From positions 1 to 64,000 of the forward strand of contig CAIUGM010000038.1 in the NCBI GenBank assembly GCA_903898675.1: 64,000 bases of DNA, written 5' to 3'. The notes beneath the pieces were generated by a model. The model had not been told where the DNA came from and ran no database searches. It worked only from the letters and a program-made list of their open reading frames with translations. How positions within the stretch are numbered: the first letter of the stretch is position 1; each line of letters begins with the position of its first letter. The DNA comes from an uncultured Verrucomicrobiota bacterium. Its GTDB lineage: Bacteria > Verrucomicrobiota > Verrucomicrobiia > Opitutales > Opitutaceae. Both the position numbers and the translations under genes were made by a program. Below, piece after piece: positions 54,146 to 64,000 of this stretch.

Positions 54146-56101
54146 TTAGAACGAGTACTTCAGGTTGCAGGAAACGTAATCGCGGTCGCCGAGCAGGTTG
54201 AAGCGACCGGCGCCGAAGAAGTTCACATAGCGGATGTCCAACGCCCAGGCGTTCTGGAAGGTGAACTCCGTGCCGATGGTGATCGTCTTGCGGCCGTGGA
54301 CAAAGTTGCCCATCGGGAGCGGCGTGTTGCCGGTGACGTCGTGCGAGAACGCGAGCAGCGGCGAGACGTTGATGCCGGCGAAGACATTGTTGTAGTCGAG
54401 GCGGCCGACCAGCTGGTAGCCCCAGGAGAAGCGATCGGCGAAGGCCGAGGCCGGGTCGGCGCCGGAGGCGGCATTGCCGGTGTTGATCATCTCGTTGATG
54501 TCGCCCGCGACAAAGGTGCCGGGGCCGTCGTAGCGCAGGGTGCCCTTGCCGGGCAGGCTGCTGACGTTGACGAAGCCGGTTTCGCCGAGGAGCGTGGTCT
54601 GCTGCGAGCCGAGGATGCCGCGGCCGGTCTAGGTGGCCGTCATCTGCCCGGTCGTCACCTTGTTCCGGCGGTAGCCCGGGATGTAGGTGTTAAGCCGGCC
54701 GAGGTAATTGCCGAGCTGGTTGTTCGGCCCGTAGGCGGGATTGAGGGACGAGAGCGCGGCGAAGAGCAGTTCCACGTCGTCGACCTGCAGCGGCTGGTTG
54801 TCGCGGTAGCTCAGCTCGCCCTGCAGCGCGATGCCGTGGATGCTCGTGTTGAAACTGGCGCCCACGAGGCCGATGTCCTTGGGGAACTCGATCTGGTAGC
54901 TGCCGGTGGCGGCGGCGGTCAGGAAGCCCGTGGTCTTGGCGCCGGTGGCGATGCTGGCGGCGGCCGGGTAGAAAGGCTGCAGGCTGGCCGGGAGAGCCGA
55001 GGCCGGCACGCCGGTCAGCGCGGCGCCCAGCAGGGTGCTGAGGGCCGTGCCGGAACCCGCGCCGAACACCGGGATGAGCGCGGGCAGCAGATTCGCACTG
55101 CCGAGGGAGATGGCGGTGCTCTGCACCAGGGCCGGGCTGACGGCGCTGGTCGGGGTGATCGCCGAGATCACCGGCAGCCGGCTGTGGTAATTCATGTAGT
55201 ACACGGCGAACTCGGTGTCGTTCAGGCCGTGGGCCAGATAGCGGAGGGTCACGCCATACTGGCCGGCGTTGCCCGGCTGGTGGTCGGTGCCGCGCTTGAT
55301 GGCGCCCAGGCCGCTGCTGTCCGGGATCGCCCCGAACCCGAGGTAAACCTTGGTACCGCCCTTTGCCACGAAATCATTCGTGCTGAAATAAGTGCCGGGC
55401 GGGTCCACGCGCGTGCGCTCCCAGGAGAGGAGATAGAAGCCCTCGAGCGTGAGGTCTTGCGAAACATTGAGCGAGCCGGAGATCATGTTGATCGGCAGGA
55501 GCGCCTCCTTTAACTCGGAACCGGGCGTCCGCAGCTTGGCCACGTCGATCGGGTTGATGGAATTGATGCCGTTCGGAATGAACGTGCTTTCGCCCCAGCT
55601 CAGCACCTGGCGGCCGACGCGGAGGGTAGCCGGCATGTCGCCGACGTTGTGCTTCAGGTAGACATAGGCGTCGAGCAGCTCGGCGTTGGTGCTCACGATG
55701 CTGTCGGCCTGGTCGCTCAGTGCGGTGCGCGCCCGCGTGCCGTTGGAGTTGACGAAATCGTTGAAGTAGAACCCGCGGACAAACAGGCCGGCGGTGTCAC
55801 GGTAGTTCACCTCCAGGTCATGGGACGCCTTCACGAGGAAGGACGCCATGCCGCGGCGGTAGTTCAGGTCGCCGTCGTCGGCATTGACGGAATGCTAGAG
55901 GCCGCCGCTGGCCAGGCCATAGAGCGCCGGGTCGGGATTGTTCAGGCGGTACAGGCCGCCGACGGAGATCGTCGTGTCGAAGCTGCCCTTGAAATCACCG
56001 GCCTCGAAGACAAACGCCCGGGAGGCGGTGGTCAGGGCAAGGGCGAGGACGGCAAGGACGGGACGACGCAGACACGGAGCGATAGCTTTGCTTAGGTTCA
56101 T
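54146..56101 (-). pseudogene. DUF1302 family outer-membrane protein, one frame interrupted by two in-frame TAG codons
   Basis: ORFs 55895..56101, 54629..55849 and 54146..54490 are in the same frame. Sequence between them also translates coherently (HSVNADDGDLNYRRG; TGRGILGSQQTTLLGETGFVNVSSLPGKGTLRYDGPGTFVAGDINE). Confidence 0.85.
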
Positions 56102-56256
56102 AGCGTGTGCAACGAATGAGGCCTCACGGTAGAGGCGCAGGGTGGGGATGGGGTGGGGAACAAGCCTGAAGCTTGGGGTTAGCTGCGGGGATGAAGCGAA
56201 TTCCCGGGGGAGAGTTCAAGACCTAAACCACGCCGGCCGCCACGGGGCGGTATTTC

Positions 56257-59142
56257 GTGATAAGCCTTTTGACGCGCGCCCAAAAAGGACAACCTTGGGG
56301 AGGCTTGGACGCGGCCTCACACATCCATATCAAGGGCGCCCGCGAGCACAACCTGCGGGACCTGGAGCTGCGTATTCCCCGGGGCAAGCTCGTGGTGCTC
56401 ACCGGCCCCAGCGGTTCCGGCAAGTCATCGCTCGCCTTCGATACCATCTACGCCGAGGGCTACCGCAAATACATGGAGAGCCTTTCCGCGCAGGCGCGCC
56501 AGGTGCTCGAACAGCTCAAGCGGCCGGATGTCGATTTTATCCACGGTCTTTCGCCGGTGCTCGCCATCGAGCAGCGCACGGGGGGCGGCTCGCCGCGCAG
56601 CACCGTGGCCACGGTCACCGAGGTGGCGGACTACGCCCGGCTGCTCTGGGCGCTGTGCGGCGAGCAGCGCTGCCCGAAGGACGGCGGCCGCGTGGAAAAA
56701 CGCTCGCTCGACGACTGCGTGTCCCAGCTCCTGCGCGGCGCGCCCGGCGAGCGGGCGATCCTGCTGGCCCCGTGGATGACCGCCAAGCCCGCGGTGCTGC
56801 GCGATGAACTGCCGCGGCTCCGCCAGCGGGGTTTTCAACGCGTGCGGATTGCGGGCGAGATCAAGTCCCTGGATGAACCCAAGCTGTTGCCGAACGGCAG
56901 CAGCGAGCTGGTGGTGGAGCTGGTGGTCGACCGGGTGGTGCTCGCCCCCGAGCAGCGCAGCCGGCTGGCCGACTCGCTGGAGCTGGCCTTTCGCGAGGGA
57001 CAGAACCGGGCGATCGCGCTCGTGCAAAAAAATCCCGAGGCGCCCTGGCGGGAAATCCCGCTCAGCCAGAGCCTCAGTTGCGTGATCTGCGGCGACGTCT
57101 TTGAGCCACTCACGCCGCGGAATTTTTCCTTCAACCACAGCGAAGGCGCCTGCGCCGAGTGCGGCGGACTCGGCCGCAAGCTGACCTTCAGCGAGGAACT
57201 GATCGTGCCGAAACCGGAGAAGGCGGTGCGGGAGGGGGCGATCAAGCCGTGGCGCATCGGCGGCCGGAACCTCATCATCCGCCACAACTCGATCCTGAAG
57301 CAGCTGGCCGAGCAGCTGCCGTTCGACGCCGGGACACCGTGGCAGGACCTGCCGGAGGAAACGCGCCACGAATTGATGCACGGGGCGGGGGAACGCTTGT
57401 TCAGTTTTCGCCTGCGCCGCACCCAGAAATCCGAGTTGAAGACGTTTCCCGGGATCCTGGCCCTCCTCGACGCCAGCCGCCGGGAATCCCGGAGTGACGG
57501 CTTTCGCGCCCGGCTCTCCACGTACATGGCGAGCGGGGATTGTCCGTCGTGCCATGGCCTGCGCCTGAACGCCCGCAGCGCGGCGGTGTTGGTCGGCGGC
57601 CGGAGCTTTGCGGATTTCACCGCCCTCGACATCCGCCGGGCCCTTGACTTCACGCGGACCCTGCCCGGCGTGCTGCCGGCCACGGATGCCGTCGGCGAAG
57701 TGCTGGGCGGCGTCACGCAGCGGCTGCATTTCCTCACGGAAACCGGCCTGGGCTACCTGACGCTGGACCGTGAATATTCGTCCCTGTCCGGCGGCGAGGC
57801 GCAGCGCGTGCGCCTGGCCACCCAGCTGGGCATGGGGCTGGTCGGCGTCATCTACGTCCTGGATGAGCCCAGCATCGGCCTGCATCCCCACGACAATCAG
57901 CGGCTGCTCACCACGCTCCGGGAACTGCGCGACCGGGGCAACACGGTGCTCGTGGTGGAGCACGACGCGGACACGATCCGGATCGCCGATGAACTGATCG
58001 AGCTGGGACCCGGCGCCGGCACCGAGGGGGGGCAGATTTTGTTTCAAGGCACGCCCGCGGAATGCGCGAAGCTGCCGGTGTCAGTTTCCCGGATGGGCGC
58101 CTACCTCGCCGGCACGATGGGCGTGGTCAAGGACGCGAAGACCAAGCGGCCGGATGACCGCTGGCTGACCATCAAGGGCGCGACCGAACATAATTTGCGG
58201 AATGTCGAGGCGAGCTTCCCAGTGGGCCTGCTGAGCTGCGTCACGGGCGTGTCCGGCTCCGGCAAGAGTTCCCTGGTTAATGACATCCTCGCCACGGCCG
58301 CCGCGCGAAAGCTCAACGGCGCCAAGGCCCTGCCCGGACGGCATCGCGGCCTCACCGGGCTGGAGCACTTTGAAAAGGCCGTGCTGGTCGACCAGGAACC
58401 CATCGGCCGGAGTCCGCGCTCCAACCCGGCCACCTACGTCGGCCTGCTCGACCTGCTGCGCGATCTGTTTGCGCAGCTGCCCCTGGCCAAGGTGCGCGGC
58501 TACAAGGCGAGCCGGTTCAGTTTCAATGTGCGCGGCGGCCGGTGCGAGCGCTGCCAGGGCGACGGGCAGATCAAGCTCGACATGCAATTCATGGCCGACG
58601 CCTACGCGCCTTGCCCGAGCTGTGACGGCCGGCGGTTCAACCGCGAGACCCTCGAGGTGCGTTTCCACGGCCAGAACATCGCCGACGTGCTGGGGCTCAC
58701 CGTGCGCGAGGCAATGGAGCTTTTCCGGGCTATCCCCCGGATCATGGAGAAGCTGGCGACGCTCGAGGCCGTGGGGCTGGGTTACCTGCAGCTCGGCCAG
58801 TCCGCGACCACGCTCTCCGGTGGCGAAGCCCAGCGCATCAAGCTCTCCCTGGAGCTGAGCAAGCGCGAACAGGGTACCACCCTGTACATCCTCGACGAGC
58901 CTACGACCGGTTTGTACTGGACGGATATCCAACGGCTCATGGAGCTGTTGTTCAAGCTGCGCGACGCCGGCAACACCCTCGTGGTGATCGAGCATAACCT
59001 GGATGTGATCAAGTTGGCCGACTGGATCATCGACCTCGGACCGGGTGGCGGTCCCGATGGCGGCGAGATCGTGTATGCGGGGCCGGTGGCCGGACTGGCA
59101 AAGGAGCCGCGGTCGCTGACGGGCCGGGCGCTGGTGGGCTAG
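56257..59142 (+). CDS. UvrA-type excinuclease ABC subunit A (possibly a divergent paralogue)
   Basis: [74 protein letters not shown] and [14 protein letters not shown]; two LSGGEAQR signatures. Confidence 0.92.
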   Translation: MISLLTRAQKGQPWGGLDAASHIHIKGAREHNLRDLELRIPRGKLVVLTGPSGSGKSSLAFDTIYAEGYRKYMESLSAQARQVLEQLKRPDVDFIHGLSPVLAIEQRTGGGSPRSTVATVTEVADYARLLWALCGEQRCPKDGGRVEKRSLDDCVSQLLRGAPGERAILLAPWMTAKPAVLRDELPRLRQRGFQRVRIAGEIKSLDEPKLLPNGSSELVVELVVDRVVLAPEQRSRLADSLELAFREGQNRAIALVQKNPEAPWREIPLSQSLSCVICGDVFEPLTPRNFSFNHSEGACAECGGLGRKLTFSEELIVPKPEKAVREGAIKPWRIGGRNLIIRHNSILKQLAEQLPFDAGTPWQDLPEETRHELMHGAGERLFSFRLRRTQKSELKTFPGILALLDASRRESRSDGFRARLSTYMASGDCPSCHGLRLNARSAAVLVGGRSFADFTALDIRRALDFTRTLPGVLPATDAVGEVLGGVTQRLHFLTETGLGYLTLDREYSSLSGGEAQRVRLATQLGMGLVGVIYVLDEPSIGLHPHDNQRLLTTLRELRDRGNTVLVVEHDADTIRIADELIELGPGAGTEGGQILFQGTPAECAKLPVSVSRMGAYLAGTMGVVKDAKTKRPDDRWLTIKGATEHNLRNVEASFPVGLLSCVTGVSGSGKSSLVNDILATAAARKLNGAKALPGRHRGLTGLEHFEKAVLVDQEPIGRSPRSNPATYVGLLDLLRDLFAQLPLAKVRGYKASRFSFNVRGGRCERCQGDGQIKLDMQFMADAYAPCPSCDGRRFNRETLEVRFHGQNIADVLGLTVREAMELFRAIPRIMEKLATLEAVGLGYLQLGQSATTLSGGEAQRIKLSLELSKREQGTTLYILDEPTTGLYWTDIQRLMELLFKLRDAGNTLVVIEHNLDVIKLADWIIDLGPGGGPDGGEIVYAGPVAGLAKEPRSLTGRALVG

Positions 59143-59233
59143 GGGCAAGATTTCCTGCAACTTTCGGCAAGCCTGCCGTGTGATGTTGGTATCCGGCCGC
59201 AGGGCCCAACCCGTAATCCAACTCCCTCCTGTC

Positions 59234-59791
59234 ATGAAATCCCTCCGCTCCCTCCTGATTGTCTCCGGTCTGTCCCTCGCGACCTTGACCGCGGTCCATG
59301 CTGTCGAGTCCGAAGCCGGCTATATTGATATCGGCAAACTCGTCCCGTCCGCCGACGGCGAGTTCGTCGAGGTGAATCTTTCCCCGGGTCTCCTCAAGTT
59401 TGCCGCCAAGGTCGCGGCCAAGGAAGACCCCGAGGCCGCCGAGCTGATCGGCAACATCAAGCGCATCCGCGTCAATGTCGTCGGGCTCGACGCCACGAAC
59501 CGCGAAGGCAACATCGCGAAAATCGCCGAGATCCGCCACGAACTCGAGGTCCAGGGCTGGATGCAGATGGTCACGGTCCGCGACAAGAAGGGCGGCGACA
59601 ATGTCGACATTCACGTGAAGCACCGGGGCGATGAAGCCATCGAGGGCCTGGTCATCACCGTCATCGACGGCAAGGGTGAGGCGGTCTTCGTCAACATCGT
59701 CGGTGACATCCGCCCCGAACAGCTCTCCAAGCTGGCCGCCCGGCTGCACATCAACGGTCTCGACCACATCGCGGCCCTTGCCGCGAAGTAG
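59234..59791 (+). CDS. DUF4252-like secreted protein
   Basis: Signal peptide-like MKSLRSLLIVSGLSLATLTAVHA; IKRIRVNVVGLD...GWMQMVTVRDKKGGDNVDIHVKHRGDEAIEGLVITVIDGKGEAVFVNIVGDI. Confidence 0.7.
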   Translation: MKSLRSLLIVSGLSLATLTAVHAVESEAGYIDIGKLVPSADGEFVEVNLSPGLLKFAAKVAAKEDPEAAELIGNIKRIRVNVVGLDATNREGNIAKIAEIRHELEVQGWMQMVTVRDKKGGDNVDIHVKHRGDEAIEGLVITVIDGKGEAVFVNIVGDIRPEQLSKLAARLHINGLDHIAALAAK

Positions 59792-59823
59792 TCGCCGCGC
59801 TTCCACCGTCCCGCCCCTGGCCC

Positions 59824-60429
59824 ATGAATCCGAATCCGTCGCCCGCCCCGCAACGCCGCCTCTGGCTCTGGCTGCTCGCCCTGGCCCTGACGCCTTGCCT
59901 GCTGCTGGGAATTGCGGCGGCGAGTTTCCTGACCCTGGACCGCGATGCCGCCGCGCTGCGCCGGCGCGTGATGGCCACCAGCAACTCCGAATGGAATACC
60001 ACCGTGCAACTGAGTCTCGGGCGATTCAGTCTCGCGGCCATTCGCACCGGCCTCGCCTACATCCCCAAGGTGGATGACCAGGCGAAGCAGGCGCTGCGGG
60101 CGATCCATGGCGCCAGTGTCGGGGTCTACACGCTCAAGGGCGCGGCGGGCACGGTGTCGCGCAGGCAGTTGTTCGCTGAAGCCGACGAGGCGATGAACCG
60201 CCGGGGTTACGCACGGATGGTTGGCGTGTGTGACCGGGGCGACACGGTGATGATCTACACGCCGACCGACCCAAGCGGAGCCACCACCGTGGACCTCTGC
60301 CTCGCCGTACTCAACGGCCGGGAACTAGTGATCGTGTCGACCAGCGTCGATGCGACGGTAATCGCCGAACTGGGCCGGCAGCATTCCGTCAAGGAACTGA
60401 AGGACAATTTGCACCTCGCCGGCCTTTGA
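59824..60429 (+). CDS. Hypothetical membrane-anchored protein
   Basis: N-terminal TM (RRLWLWLLALALTPCLLLGIAAASFL); C-terminal part resembles the preceding gene in layout (R.G..RMVGVCDRGDTVMIYTP...LAVLNGRELVIVSTSVD). Confidence 0.6.
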   Translation: MNPNPSPAPQRRLWLWLLALALTPCLLLGIAAASFLTLDRDAAALRRRVMATSNSEWNTTVQLSLGRFSLAAIRTGLAYIPKVDDQAKQALRAIHGASVGVYTLKGAAGTVSRRQLFAEADEAMNRRGYARMVGVCDRGDTVMIYTPTDPSGATTVDLCLAVLNGRELVIVSTSVDATVIAELGRQHSVKELKDNLHLAGL

Positions 60430-60520
60430 ACGGCGCCACCGCCGGACCCGCGGGCGGTGCGTCGGAAATTTCAGGACAAGGCGTTGATCTCCCGGCCGGG
60501 AGATGTCATCGGTGTCGGCC

Positions 60521-61696
60521 ATGAGCCGCATCCTGCCCACCGTCGTCCATCTCGATGCGGACGCATTTTTCGTTTCGGTCGAGCAGGCCCTGGACCCGAC
60601 CTTGCGCGGGAAGAAGGTGGCGGTCGGCGGACGCGAACGGGGCATCATCGCCTCCGCCAGTTACGAGGCCCGGGCCTGCGGGGTCTACACGCCGATGCCG
60701 AGCAAGCTCGCGCTCAAGGTGTGTCCCGACCTCATCCTCGTCAGTCACGGCCACGGCCAGTACGGGCCCTATTCGCGGCGGATGTTTGATCTCTGCGAGT
60801 CACTGACCCCGCTCGTCCAGCGCAACTCCATCGACGAAGGCTACCTCGATCTGGCGCCGTGTGGCTTCAAAACCCTGCCCGAGATCGAGACGCGGGTGCG
60901 GGCGCTGCAGCAACGCATCTGGGATGACCTGCAAATCACCGCCTCCTTTGGCGTCGCCGCCAACAAGCTGGTGTCCGCGATCGCCAGCAAGGCCCACAAG
61001 CCGCGCGGATTCACCGTCGTGCCGCCGGGCGCTGAAGCGGAATTCCTGGCTACGTTGAAGATCAACGTCATCCCGGGTGTGGGAAAAAAGAGCGAGATCC
61101 GGCTCGAGGCGGCGGGGATCAGGCTGGTGCGGGATCTCTTCGCGCGCACCGAGACCGAGCTGCAGGACTTGTTCGGTTCAACCTGGCCGGAAGTGCTCGC
61201 GATGGCCCGGGGCGAGGACGACCGCCCGGTGGCTGTGGATGAGGAGGACGCCAAATCGTACTCCACGCAGGAAACCTTCAGCCGCGACATCGCGGATTTC
61301 ACCGAGATCGAGCGCATCGCCAAACGCATGATCGACGAGCTCATGCCCAAGATCAGGGAAGATGGCAAACGGGTGAAGACTATGACGGTCAAGGTCCGTT
61401 ACCCCGGGATGGAGGACAGTTCCACCGGCCGGAGTCTCACCGAAGCCACCGACCTGGAGGCGCCGTTTTATCCGCTGGTCAAGCCACTGCTTCAAGCGGC
61501 GTGGACGAAACGGCGGCCCCTGCGGCTGGTCAGTGTCCGCTTCTCCAGCGTGGAAACCAAGGGCGGCCAGTTGGAGATGTTCGGCCAGAATGAGGACAAG
61601 CAACGCCGCCTGGCCGCGGTCCTGGACAAGCTGAACGAGCGCGGAAGGAAATCAGTCGTCCAGCACGGCCACCAACTGGGCCGGCAGCCCGAATAA
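60521..61696 (+). CDS. dinB: DNA polymerase IV (Y-family)
   Basis: VVHLDADAFFVSVEQALDPTLRGKKVAVGGRERGIIASASYEARACGVYTPMPSKLALKVCP; SIDEGYLDL; SFGVAANKLVSAIASKAHKP. Confidence 0.93.
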   Translation: MSRILPTVVHLDADAFFVSVEQALDPTLRGKKVAVGGRERGIIASASYEARACGVYTPMPSKLALKVCPDLILVSHGHGQYGPYSRRMFDLCESLTPLVQRNSIDEGYLDLAPCGFKTLPEIETRVRALQQRIWDDLQITASFGVAANKLVSAIASKAHKPRGFTVVPPGAEAEFLATLKINVIPGVGKKSEIRLEAAGIRLVRDLFARTETELQDLFGSTWPEVLAMARGEDDRPVAVDEEDAKSYSTQETFSRDIADFTEIERIAKRMIDELMPKIREDGKRVKTMTVKVRYPGMEDSSTGRSLTEATDLEAPFYPLVKPLLQAAWTKRRPLRLVSVRFSSVETKGGQLEMFGQNEDKQRRLAAVLDKLNERGRKSVVQHGHQLGRQPE

Positions 61697-61736
61697 TAGG
61701 GCTTTCGTTTTTTCATCCGGGCGCAAGGGTGGGAGG

Positions 61737-62537
61737 GTGCCCACCAATCCTGCCGTCACCCAACGCATCGCCGCCGCCGAGCAGGCCGTCATGGCCGAGA
61801 CGGCGCTGATGCACCGGGAGTTCGGCCGGGCCAAGCCCGTGATCAAGTACGACGGCACCAAGGTGACCCCGATCGACATTGCGATTTCGGAGCACATCCA
61901 GGCGGCGATCCTGGCCCGGTTTCCCGACGACCAGTTCTTCAGCGAGGAACTGACGCCAACGGACGTGCCGGTCCCGGTGACGGCCCGCTTCTGCTGGGTC
62001 CTGGACCCGATTGACGGCACTAACAACTACGCGGGCGGAATCATCTACTGTGCAATTTCACTCGCCCTGCTGGAGAACGGCGAACCGGTTTACGGCGTGA
62101 TCTATGATATGGCGCGCCGGGTGCTCATTCATGGCGGGCCGGGGCGCGGCGTGTGGGACGGGGACCGGCGCGTGCAGCCCCGCACCGAGGCCCCCAACCA
62201 CCAGAGCCTGATCGGTTTTCATTCACCGGTGGACAAGGGGCATGCGTCCGAGGGCAAGCGCCTGATCGAGAACTTCAAGATTCGCGGCCTCGGCAGCAGC
62301 ACCCTCCATCTGGCCTATGCGGCCATCGGGCTGCTCGAGGGCGTGGTGGATCATAATAACAAGGTCTGGGACATCGCCGCGGCCTGCGCCCTGTTACGGG
62401 AATCAGGCGTTGAGATCCATTACCTTGAAAATCCGCCGTTTCCGCTGCGGGAGTTCAGCCTGCGGTCACCGCGCGTGCAGTACGTGGCCGGCAATGCCCT
62501 CATGGTCCGGCGGCTGCGGGAAATAATCGGCCGCTAG
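61737..62537 (+). CDS. Inositol monophosphatase family protein (start uncertain)
   Basis: FSEELTPTD...CWVLDPIDGTNNYAGGIIYCAISLALLENGEPVYGVIYD...GVVDHNNKVWDIAAACALLRESG. Confidence 0.9.
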   Translation: MPTNPAVTQRIAAAEQAVMAETALMHREFGRAKPVIKYDGTKVTPIDIAISEHIQAAILARFPDDQFFSEELTPTDVPVPVTARFCWVLDPIDGTNNYAGGIIYCAISLALLENGEPVYGVIYDMARRVLIHGGPGRGVWDGDRRVQPRTEAPNHQSLIGFHSPVDKGHASEGKRLIENFKIRGLGSSTLHLAYAAIGLLEGVVDHNNKVWDIAAACALLRESGVEIHYLENPPFPLREFSLRSPRVQYVAGNALMVRRLREIIGR

Positions 62538-62606
62538 GCCGGGTGCCGCGCGATCCGTCTGCCGCCTCCGCCGGGAAGTAAGCTCGACTGGATCACTCTG
62601 CCCGCT

Positions 62607-63035
62607 ATGGTCGGCCGCAGGATGGCGATGAACCCACAGGAGATGTCGGTCGTTTCGTCCGGGGAGGGCAGGTTGCACGTGCGCGTGACCGAGGAATTCA
62701 AAGTCAGCGAGGCTTCACGTTTGCTGGAGGAAGTCCGGCGATGCGCGGAGGCGGCCGGAGCGAAGGAGGTCCTGATCGACCTCCGCGACTACACCAGGAA
62801 ATTCACCGTGATCCAGCGGCTCCAAATGGCCGTGGCGGTGGTGGCCAAGCTGCGGGGCTTCCGTATGGCCGCGGTTTTTTCCGAGAACAGCTTTGATCCG
62901 CAGCGCCTCGGCCAGACAATGGCCAACAACCGGGGCGGAAATGTCGCGACCTTCACCGATCTGGCCGAAGCCGAGGCCTGGCTGATGGCGGCCCGGCGCG
63001 CCAGCGAAGAGGCGAACTGGGCCAAGCCGGTCTAG
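62607..63035 (+). CDS. Small STAS/SpoIIAA-like cytosolic protein
   Basis: KEVLIDLRDYTRKFTVIQRLQMAVAVVAKLRGFRMAAVFSENSFDPQRLGQTMANNRGGNVATFTDLAEAEAWL. Confidence 0.55.
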   Translation: MVGRRMAMNPQEMSVVSSGEGRLHVRVTEEFKVSEASRLLEEVRRCAEAAGAKEVLIDLRDYTRKFTVIQRLQMAVAVVAKLRGFRMAAVFSENSFDPQRLGQTMANNRGGNVATFTDLAEAEAWLMAARRASEEANWAKPV

Positions 63036-64000
63036 ACCTGGTAAGTCTGCAGCGGAACCGGATCGAGGACCTTGGCCGCGGGCAGTACCTGCGCGAGCTG
63101 CTCCGCAAACCACGCCCGGGCGGGCGGGTCACCGTGGGTAAGGACGATGGAGCGCGGGTTGCACTGCACGGCGTAGGCGAGCAGTTCCTCGCGGGCCGCA
63201 TGCCCGCTGAACTCGAACCGCTCGATCGCCGCGCGGATGCGGGTCTTCACGTTGACCGCCGCAAAAAGAAATTCCTCGCCGTTGCGCGCCAGCTGCAGCT
63301 GCCCGCCGGGGGTGTCCGGGTCGCAGTAGCCCACGAAGCAGATGCTGTGCTTGGCGTTGCCGACGAGGCAGGAGGCGAGGGTGTAGGAGGCGGTGTTCTC
63401 GGCCACCATGCCGCTGCTCACCACATAGATGCCCTGCGTCGGCGGTTCCTTGCCGGGGACGAGGTCGCGCGGGGATTTCTTCACCTTCAGTTCCTTGAGG
63501 ATCGTGCGGGTGAAGTGAAGATTCCCGGTCTTGCGCGAGATCTCGTCGAAGTAATCGCACAGGTCCATGCCCAGGCCGGACGCGAAAATCGGCGCCGGGG
63601 AAAGCCGGTTGAATTTCCGGGCGTCATGGAGGATCGCGAGGATCTCCTGCATGCGGCCCAGTGCGAAGACCGGGATCAACACCGAGCCGCCGCGCAGCAG
63701 CGTGGCGTTGATCGTCTCGATCAGCCGGATCATTTCGCTGGAACGGATGTTGCCCGGCGGCTTCTCCGTGGCGCCGTGGGTGGTCTCCGTGATCAGCGTG
63801 TCAAAATGCGCCTTGGGCAGCTTGGCGCCGTCCAGGATGCGCTGCGTGGTGAAGAGGACGTCACCGGTCACGAAGATGCGGCGGTGCTTGTGCACGATCT
63901 CGACGCCCGCGGCGCCCGCCACATGGCCGGCGGCGTGGAAGGTGAACTCGATCTCGTCGCGGGCCCCGGCAAAACGCCGCGGGCTGCCGAAGGGCAGGGG
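63032..64000 (-). CDS. MBL-fold/beta-CASP ribonuclease-like protein, truncated by window edge
   Basis: FVTGDVLFTTQRILDGA, TLITETTHGA, VLIPVFALGRMQEILAIL, PIFASGLGMDLCDYFDEIS, FSGHAAREELLAYAVQCNPRSIVLTHGDPPARAWFAEQL; frame open to 64000. Confidence 0.88.
   Translation of the reverse strand, partial: PLPFGSPRRFAGARDEIEFTFHAAGHVAGAAGVEIVHKHRRIFVTGDVLFTTQRILDGAKLPKAHFDTLITETTHGATEKPPGNIRSSEMIRLIETINATLLRGGSVLIPVFALGRMQEILAILHDARKFNRLSPAPIFASGLGMDLCDYFDEISRKTGNLHFTRTILKELKVKKSPRDLVPGKEPPTQGIYVVSSGMVAENTASYTLASCLVGNAKHSICFVGYCDPDTPGGQLQLARNGEEFLFAAVNVKTRIRAAIERFEFSGHAAREELLAYAVQCNPRSIVLTHGDPPARAWFAEQLAQVLPAAKVLDPVPLQTYQV

Noticed and set aside
54146-56101. Genome-wide TAG reassignment (e.g. pyrrolysine or glutamine) as explanation for the two TAG codons
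   Set aside because: TAG is the natural terminator of several intact genes in this window (metG, add, rluD-like, scpB, uvrA).
1-64000. CRISPR arrays, tRNA/rRNA genes, transposases, phage or toxin-antitoxin modules
   Set aside because: I scanned by eye and saw no regularly spaced direct repeats, no convincing cloverleaf genes and no transposase/integrase or TA-like proteins; tRNAscan/CRISPR tools would be needed to exclude them fully.

Overview
This is a high-GC bacterial chromosomal window, densely coded on both strands. The gene content looks like a Verrucomicrobiota/Opitutaceae-type genome, but that assignment is inference from gene content only. I found about 50 protein genes. They include housekeeping genes (metG, menF/menD/menB, fba, a type IA topoisomerase, lpxK, add, rluD-like, rsmI, pgi, scpB, rplU/rpmA, uvrA-like, dinB). 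They also include type IV prepilins with a NarL-type two-component pair, kup with a cyclic-nucleotide-domain histidine kinase, a PadR regulator with two large ADOP/MacB-type permeases, and an RND(MMPL)/YCF48/DUF1329/DUF1302 cluster. I saw no rRNA, tRNA, CRISPR array, transposase or phage module. The points most worth a second look are: (i) a DUF1302 gene whose single reading frame is broken only by two TAG codons, each one C-to-T change from CAG; (ii) the four-gene envelope cluster that contains it; (iii) a histidine kinase split by a one-base frameshift at a C/G homopolymer; (iv) many intergenic palindromic or inverted-repeat elements of several families, two copies of one family flanking the YCF48 gene; and (v) unusual domain features in ScpB, UvrA and the topoisomerase. 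I found no clear-cut novel defence or mobile system. All family calls are from motif recognition by eye; no database search was run.
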